Source: Dichotomocladium elegans
Lineage: Eukaryota; Mucoromycota; Mucoromycetes; Mucorales; Lichtheimiaceae
Direction of reading: 5' to 3'
DNA length: 64,000 bases
Assembly (NCBI GenBank): GCA_025716815.1
Contig: JAIXMN010000018.1
Coordinates: 186,001-250,000, forward strand
Positions 56,744-64,000 of the stretch are shown here, piece after piece. Under the pieces are notes generated by a model. It saw only the letters and a list, made by a program, of their open reading frames with translations. It searched no databases and had not been told where the DNA came from. Numbering within the stretch: the stretch's first letter is position 1; every line of letters begins with the position of its first letter. Both the position numbers and the translations under genes were made by a program.

Positions 56744-57668
56744 GAGATCGGATATGTGATGAGCTTAAGGGCGATGGGTGCAGGACTCCCGGCTTTATAT
56801 GAACCGGGCGAAGCCCATCCTAATCATTTCTGCTTATGAGAGAAAAAATTCAGACGGCTCTCCGTTTTTCTTTTCCTTCTTCCTTGGGGGGAGGGAGGGA
56901 AAGAGATCCCATGGTCTTTCCTATATTCATCCTTGTCAGACAAGACCCTTCTTGCAATACCCAAAACCATTGCTTGATTGGGGCCCATTACTATACATTA
57001 CGTCGACGACTTGCCTATTTGATCATTCGGTTCTCCTTGTGCCTTTTTTGCTTTTTGAGCCAAAAGGATCTTTATCATTTTTGAATCATTGAACCCAGAC
57101 TCCGCCGAAGGAAATTTTCGATGCTATGAGCCCACACTACCATTCAAAAAGTTCGCCCCACCCCCCCGCAATCCATTCGAACGTCCCCGTTTCCGAGCAA
57201 CAGCATGATGGGAGCAGCAATCGCAACAGGTGATGACGGGATTTTAATTTCCGGGAATGACCTCATTGGGGGAGGGAGAGCAAAAGAGTGTGAAGATGGT
57301 CCCACTTTAACAAATCACATGGATCAAAGAAAGCAGAGCTCGCCATACTCGGCATCCTCCCCTTTCCGTCGGTTCCATGGTAGTACATACATTACATACA
57401 TGCAACTTTCTTATTAGGTTCGAACATGGACCTGAATCAAATGTGTCCTTGCTCAAAGCGACACCCGTCTTTTTCATGGCATCATTCCAACGAAGCAAAA
57501 TAGCAGTAATTGCATGAAGCATAAGTTGAAGAGTCTTCGCAACAGACAAGATGTTGCAATACAGGACAGATGGGATCACTTCTTTTTCTTTACTCTAAAA
57601 CACTCAAAAACCGTACAAGTTTTTAATAACAAAAAAAAAAAAAGTCTATAAGACCATTCATAGTTTTT
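56744..57668. other. Intergenic, TANGO2 upstream and kinase 3' side
   Basis: Contains G- and C-rich tracts (56882-56900, 57159-57168) and poly-A. Frames up to about 100 codons on either strand lack domains. A poly-A/T run lies at 57631-57645, just past the kinase stop. Confidence 0.4.
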
Positions 57669-59124
<1,456 letters not shown>

Positions 59125-59791
59125 GGGCGTCAGGGTTTGAAAAAGTAGAAAGGAGACGGAGTGAAAAAAAAAAAGAAGAGGCGGACGGGAAAGGGGTTGG
59201 GGGGTGGGCAGAGGAGGAAGGGGTGTTGGGTTGCGTGCCGCGCCCCACCCTCCCACCCCCCCTCGCGGGGGCGCGCGCGCGCGCGCGGGAGGAGGGGTTG
59301 AAAACAACAAAAAGGTAATTTAATCCCGATCGCTTGAAAAAAAAAAAAAGAGAGAGAGATTGTGTGTGTATAAGCGTTTCTCTGTTGTTCAACATGGTTT
59401 CACAACCTTGTTTTTTTTTACTCCTACACCATGTAATTAAACCATCGAGAACTTCATATCTATCCATCTATGTAAAATACAGCCCCGGCGGAAGGGGTTC
59501 AGGTGTTTATTGAAAATACCAATGTGTATGCATTTGCACACACCATATATAAGCAAGGAACGCAATGGTGTTGCTACCCCCAAAGCCTAGGCTTCCTTGA
59601 CGCCAGGGCAGTTCAGAGAGGGGGAGCTGATATTCAGAGTACAATAATGAGGCAGCATAACTACATAAGAAGAGAAAGAACCGCGGGGGCGTGGGTGCCG
59701 GGCTGGGCAAGGGGAGGGGTCATCGTCTGTGTTGTGTGTCCAAAGAAGATGGGTGCGGAACGATAGGAACAGATAATATAATACTTTTACA
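59125..59791. other. Kinase upstream region with alternating GC run
   Basis: Includes an uninterrupted alternating GC tract at about 59271-59287, flanked by C-rich sequence (59240-59270) and purine tracts, 150 bp upstream of the kinase start. A poly-A run is at 59336-59349. The left-hand cyclin gene ends at 59792. No gene recognised. Confidence 0.45.
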
Positions 59792-60934
59792 TTACATGAA
59801 TTGCAAAACAGGTGCGGTTGGCCTGATACTATGAGTTTGGTGATAATGATGATAGGGTCGTTGATTTGGAGGAGTATTATTGTTATCTGCGAAGTATCTA
59901 CATCGCTTAGTGACTCGCGTAATGTGATGAGGTTGGACGAACAGCTGTTCAGGGTTCTTATTGTCGTAATGGTCGTCGTCATCGTGATGATGCGTGTGCG
60001 CTCGCTTTCGGATTATTGTGATGGAGGGCGTTGGCGTCGCAGTTGGATGATGACAGCCGCATAAAGTAGGCATTGGCCGTTGTTGTTGTTGTTCTTGCTG
60101 CTGCTGCTGCTTCTTGTTGTTGCATAGAGCCTGGGGTGGCATAGGAAGAGATGATGGTACGGAGAGCTGGGTGGGGTATCTCGTGATTGTTGCTGGGGGA
60201 GCCATCAGGTAGGCAAAAGACACGTCCTGGAGTGACACAACCGGCTGATGGAGAGCCTGGGCAACGTTATTGCAAAGAACACGATGCAGGTCATCATACA
60301 TTTTTGAGGAGACATATAGCTGATACTGGTTAAGTTCGAGAAACACTCGCTCGGCTAGGTTGACCTCCTGCACCGGCAGCCTGGCAATAGTTGCCCAGGC
60401 CGAGTTGCGGTAAGTCTTGTCCTGGACAAATTTCGATGCCACAATGAGGCTGGCGAGGAACATGCGCCGCGCACAGCATATGATTGTGGCGCCCCTGTGT
60501 CGCTGAACATGGCTCCGGATGGCGTCCTGAGTCTGAAATAAGTACTGGACTGCCATCTGGGCTGTGGTCCACGTTGTTTGCGATCGTTTCAATACTTCGC
60601 GGATGAATCCTCGCATCGACGACGATGGTGACGGCGGAAGCGGCAAGTTCACATCCAGATAGATACCCTTCCACATGAGGTCGACCATTTTTGTCATGAT
60701 ATCTATTGATGGGAAAAAGGAATAAGCCAGGTGCGCGTTACGCGTGTGTATGTGTGTGTATGCGTGTATATGGATAGTTGTCGATGTAAGGGAAAAAGAG
60801 TCCCATTGTTTGCTTGTATATTTACCCAAAAGTGCCTCGACATACGCCAAATGCCTATTCACTGTGGTCGTTGGGCGTTCCGCGAGTCGCGTGTGACTCC
60901 ACGGGAGCGATACCGAGGGCGCATACTGATTCAT
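59792..60934 (-). CDS. Pcl/Pho80-type cyclin
   Basis: Cyclins of this group activate Pho85-type kinases in cell-cycle and nutrient signalling. Exons 60934-60826 and 60702-59792, joined by a 123-nt intron with a TG-repeat, give 339 aa. The cyclin box is clear: FIREVLKRSQTTWTTAQMAV, YLFQTQDAIRSHVQRHRG, CARRMFLASLIVASKFVQD, NSAWATIARLPVQEVNLAER, LELNQYQLYVS. The layout is closest to Pcl1/2/5-like members. The C-terminal 150 residues are low complexity (Gln run, His/Asp run, Pro) and probably disordered. Met at 60934 is the first in frame and leads directly into a plausible N-terminal helix (RHLAYVEALL). Confidence 0.87.
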   Translation of the reverse strand: MNQYAPSVSLPWSHTRLAERPTTTVNRHLAYVEALLGKYTSKQWDSFSLTSTTIHIHAYTHIHTRNAHLAYSFFPSIDIMTKMVDLMWKGIYLDVNLPLPPSPSSSMRGFIREVLKRSQTTWTTAQMAVQYLFQTQDAIRSHVQRHRGATIICCARRMFLASLIVASKFVQDKTYRNSAWATIARLPVQEVNLAERVFLELNQYQLYVSSKMYDDLHRVLCNNVAQALHQPVVSLQDVSFAYLMAPPATITRYPTQLSVPSSLPMPPQALCNNKKQQQQQEQQQQRPMPTLCGCHHPTATPTPSITIIRKRAHTHHHDDDDHYDNKNPEQLFVQPHHITRVTKRCRYFADNNNTPPNQRPYHHYHQTHSIRPTAPVLQFM

Positions 60935-62125
60935 GATATATCGTCAGAGAAAGATCAATAGAGCAAAAGGTGAAAAGAGAGGAGAGGGAAAAAAGAGTAA
61001 AGAAAATGGACAAGTGAGGAATTCAGCCGTTAAAAAAGCAATTCGGATGCCAATAGGTTCAGGGAGAAAAAAGGAAGATGCAGCTCTCCCAGCCGAGGAG
61101 ACAGGAAGTAAGATTAAACAGATGAAGAGACAAGGAAAGAAAGAAAGAGAGAAAAGCTTCTCAGCTGAATAATGCAGAACAAGTGAGGAGGGGCGGATGT
61201 ACGCCAGATGATAATGATATTATTGGCGCTGCACATGCTAATGACCGCTGGGGCGGAAGATGGATGTATTATCAATCACAAGCCGTTCCGCATGTACACT
61301 CCTTCCAAACAGGACCTTGCTTTCTTCCCTTGTCTGTAACATGCTTCCTTCCTTTCTCTTCCTGGAAGACACTCTGACATTTAATTGTGTAGAGAAAAAA
61401 AAGGAGAGGGTATACGGGAATAAGTTATGTAGCAGGTCTTCCTGGTAAAGTTATCTAAAAGTGGAAGGTGCACTTATGATGGCCTTGTCATGCCAAGAGG
61501 AAGAGTTTCATGTGTGGCAAATGGCTACCGCACATGTGTAGATCGTAATCAGCCTAATGACAGGCAAACAATAGAATTGATTTGAGAAAGCATCTGTATC
61601 AAGTAAGGATATCTTTCCCAAACAAAGCCCCCCTCCTCACCCCTCCTCACTTCAATCTGCTCCGATCCTTTTCACCCCCTTCCCTTTCTTCTAGTGGGGG
61701 AGATCGAGGAGAGGGCAATGGGGTTAAACATCAATATTCTGGCCCTCTCACGCCAATTACATCTAAATGGTCATTATTGCCAACAGCAGCAGGCCAATGC
61801 ATACAAATCTGTATGTGGCTAATTGAAATAATGTGCGGCTGCGGCTGCCGATGCGGGTGTGGATGTCGAGAACACTACAAAAAAAAAAAAAAAAACTAAA
61901 GCAGGAGTCAACAACAACCCATGGCTTATGGTGATTATCCACCGGCAGCATCATCCTTTTTAACTCCTCAACTATCGAATACATAGGATAATCCCCCCCT
62001 CCTGCAGCCTTTACTCCTGCAAGACTGAATAACATGTTTCCAAATCAATAATGAAACTAGTTACCAACATATCACTGGTCCTGTTTTATTGGATAGTCAC
62101 CAAGCACATATTAAGAGATGTCGCA
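60935..62125. other. Intergenic, cyclin promoter and LUC7 3' side
   Basis: A purine-rich block at 60940-61165 lies directly upstream of the cyclin start (pyrimidine-rich on the coding strand). Beyond it are AT-rich sequence and a poly-A run at 61879-61895. Frames up to 105 codons have no recognised domain. No RNA gene seen. Confidence 0.4.
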
Positions 62126-63606
62126 TTACTCATATCGGCCTCTTCTCGGTGAACGCGATCGCGATTGTCTTGGCACTTCATTCGTCTCGTAGTGACGAGA
62201 ACGTCGGCTGTATCGTTCAACTTCCCGGTCCCAGTCGTCCTCATTACCCGGACGTTGATCACGGCTGCGGCGACGTCCGTAGTCCTCACGCTCTCTGTAG
62301 CCACGATCCCGGTCAGAATATCGACGGTGATCTCTATCCCTACCTCCGTCCCGGCGGTCATTGCGGTAGTCATAACGTGCACGTGTGTAATCTCTGTCAC
62401 GTCCAAATTGCCTTGACTGCTATATGACCAAACAATTTTCAGTTGCTTGTTCCCTTGTTTACCGCTCCCCACGTTCAGGGTACTTACTTTCATCTGGTCG
62501 AGGGTTTCCCGGATTTTCAGATATCCTTGATGTTGCTTACCCTGGTAGTGCGCTTCCAACCGATCCGACGAATCGTTAGTAACCAGGAATGCGCCACAGA
62601 CTTGGCAAACCTGACCGATTGTTGCATCAGCTGCGTGTATCAGCACGTAAATTGCATACCCACCTCCATGCGTTTTTCAGACTTGCCACCGTCCGCATTC
62701 TATTTAAAGAACCGATGCATTTCTTTTTAAACCATATGTTTCGCTCCACTGCCAAACGCCTTACCTCTCTCAACTGCGAGAGTTCCGCCTGGAGTTTCTC
62801 CACATCCGCCGTCAAATCTGCCGCTTCCTGGACACGGCCTTCCTCACCAGCTTCTTCAATCTTGTCACGTAGAAAGCACGTGTCGATACTGTGTTATTGG
62901 CCGAAACCTCGATGTTGCTGAAGACAGTGTGCTGCCCACTTACCTTTTGCAGCATCTCCTTGATCTTAACATCAAGAAGAACCATTTTCTCTTCTCGCTC
63001 TTCTTTGCGACTTTCAGCGAGCTTGAATGGACAACGAAATCTACTGTGTGAGCCTACAACTCAAAATGCTGCTCATCCGCGATTACCTTGTCCTCGCCTT
63101 GAATGTTCAATCGACCTTTGCCGTTTTTGATACGGCGGGCTAGATCGTTAACAAGCTTGTTGAGGTAATCGTAAAAATCTGCCTCATAGTGGTATTTATG
63201 CTTATCAGGCGCATTTTGATAGCGTTCTTTCAATCGATCGTTGTGAATTTTGTCACATGGCCCTACAAGAAAATGTCCCAAATAAGTAGGCCATATATTT
63301 AACAGCTCTGACAAAGTAACAGCTTTACCCAGATCAGATTTGGTATTCGTAAAGAGCTGCGAAGGACAGTACGCGACAAGATAATGCTTGCATACCTGTA
63401 GGATGCAGTATTGAGTGTAACTTGTTCTTTAATTATCTCCCCTCCCCTCCAAAAAAAAAAAATAATTTACCGATTCATCCCAAAAATCCTTGTTGTCTAC
63501 ATCCACATACTGCGACATGAGCTCCTCGAGCATCGCCTTTTGATAGTCTGAATCCTTCAATGTTAAGCATTTAGCTCATCACGCCTTTTAAATACAACTT
63601 ACCCAT
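62126..63606 (-). CDS. LUC7: LUC7-like U1 snRNP protein
   Basis: Luc7 binds the U1 snRNP and influences 5' splice-site choice. Exons 63606-63603, 63547-63471, 63395-63329, 63262-63087, 63021-62944, 62860-62765, 62699-62664, 62610-62488, 62419-62126; 316 aa in phase. The first coding exon is just ATGG. The protein starts MDYQKAMLEELMSQYVDVD. Zinc finger 1 (CCCH) is VCKHYLVAYCPSQLF through DLGPCDKIH; zinc finger 2 (C2H2) is VCQVCGAFLV with HYQGKQHQGYLKIRE. A coiled coil lies between them (EERSEKMVLL-type repeats; RVQEAADLTADVEKLQAEL). The C-terminus is an Arg/Asp/Ser-rich tail ending SRSRSPRRGRYE. An alternative model splices the frame at 63983-63748 to 63619 and would add about 84 residues in frame. 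Confidence 0.92.
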
Positions 63607-63710
63607 GTTTGCGGATTTTCTGGAAGGAAGAAGGGAAGGGAGAGACGTATGACATATGGGCTACTCTGTTGAGCTTGTTAAGTTTCGCTGAGCGGGATGT
63701 CCGTGGCCAA

Positions 63711-64000
63711 TCAAAACGCAGGACATTTCCCCAATGTCTGCTCATACCTGAGCCTTGAAGGATTCGAGAAGGACATGCGTCTCTCTCTCTCCCCGGTCGT
63801 CGCTACAGCCTTTTCATGACGGAGTGCACTTGGCGTGTAGGTATATGCATCTGCGTTGGCGTATGATCGACGAGCTTCAGCGAACGGAGGGTGTATTTCA
63901 ATAGGGAAGGCAGAAGCTTGCCCCTGGGATGAACTAGCCGGGAGATCATGTGTCATATCAAAAGTTTGACGCGTATATACCATTGCGAGCTTAAATCCCG
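63711..64000 (-). CDS. Partial frame at right edge (unassigned)
   Basis: An open minus-strand frame enters from the right edge and ends at a TAG/TGA-type stop at 63711; Met at 63983 is possible. It is polar with Tyr, Arg and Pro (SYANADAYTYTPSALRHEK; RERRMSFSNPSRLR) and has no recognised domain. It may be the last exon of a gene outside the window, or a 5' exon of LUC7 through the donor at 63747 (CAG|GTATGA). The gap 63607-63710 to LUC7 is pyrimidine-rich. Confidence 0.35.
   Translation of the reverse strand, partial: GFKLAMVYTRQTFDMTHDLPASSSQGQASAFPIEIHPPFAEARRSYANADAYTYTPSALRHEKAVATTGERERRMSFSNPSRLRYEQTLGKCPAF

Overview
The window reads as nuclear DNA of a filamentous fungus, most likely a Mucoromycota species (Mucorales). 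The grounds are a fungal gene set (DASH subunit DAD4, PAM17, a Pho80/Pcl-type cyclin, a GH18 chitinase, ERF4), genes cut by many short introns (mostly about 55-130 nt), and decayed Tc1/IS630-type transposons of the kind common in Mucorales. No prokaryotic operon, CRISPR array, rRNA or convincing tRNA was seen. Exon models were built by hand from splice signals, reading-frame phase and family resemblance. No alignment or transcript data were available, so individual boundaries may be a few bases off.

Layout. 1-1370 holds the 5' part of a chitinase (minus strand; its 3' end is outside the window). 1400-6200 is AT-rich repeat debris. 6235-20266 is gene-dense: ERF4 (+), NAC alpha (-), PAM17 (-), a vasculin-like low-complexity protein (+), an aldehyde dehydrogenase (+) and a chromatin-remodelling subunit fused to PHD fingers (-), with one 3 kb gap. 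After 2.7 kb of gene-poor sequence come a CNNM/Mam3-type membrane protein (-) and COG3 with 15 exons (-). 28.5-39.5 kb is a second decayed zone with Tc1-like relics, an OrfB/Fanzor-like nuclease relic and several orphan reading frames. 39527-47640 is one very large gene (about 2,686 aa) of repeated ASH/Hydin-like beta domains. It is followed by DAD4 (-), a small zinc-ribbon protein (-), another relic zone (50.4-55.4 kb), TANGO2 (-), UMP/CMP kinase (-), a Pcl-type cyclin (-) and LUC7 (-). A partial frame lies at the right edge.

The genes form no pathway; they are ordinary eukaryotic neighbours: secretion and Golgi (COG3, ERF4, TANGO2), mitochondria (PAM17, possibly the kinase), chromatin and spindle (RSC7-like, DAD4), RNA splicing (LUC7) and translation (NAC).

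The points I would look at first are: (a) an OrfB/Fanzor-like relic joined in frame to a truncated Tc1-like transposase relic near 29.8 kb; (b) five introns in four genes that appear to use GC-AG borders with a GCAAGT donor; (c) the giant ASH-repeat protein in a lineage thought to lack cilia; (d) the fusion of an Rsc7/Swp82 domain with PHD fingers; and (e) a 1.3-1.6 kb repeat present once at each end of the window, each time attached to a Tc1 relic.
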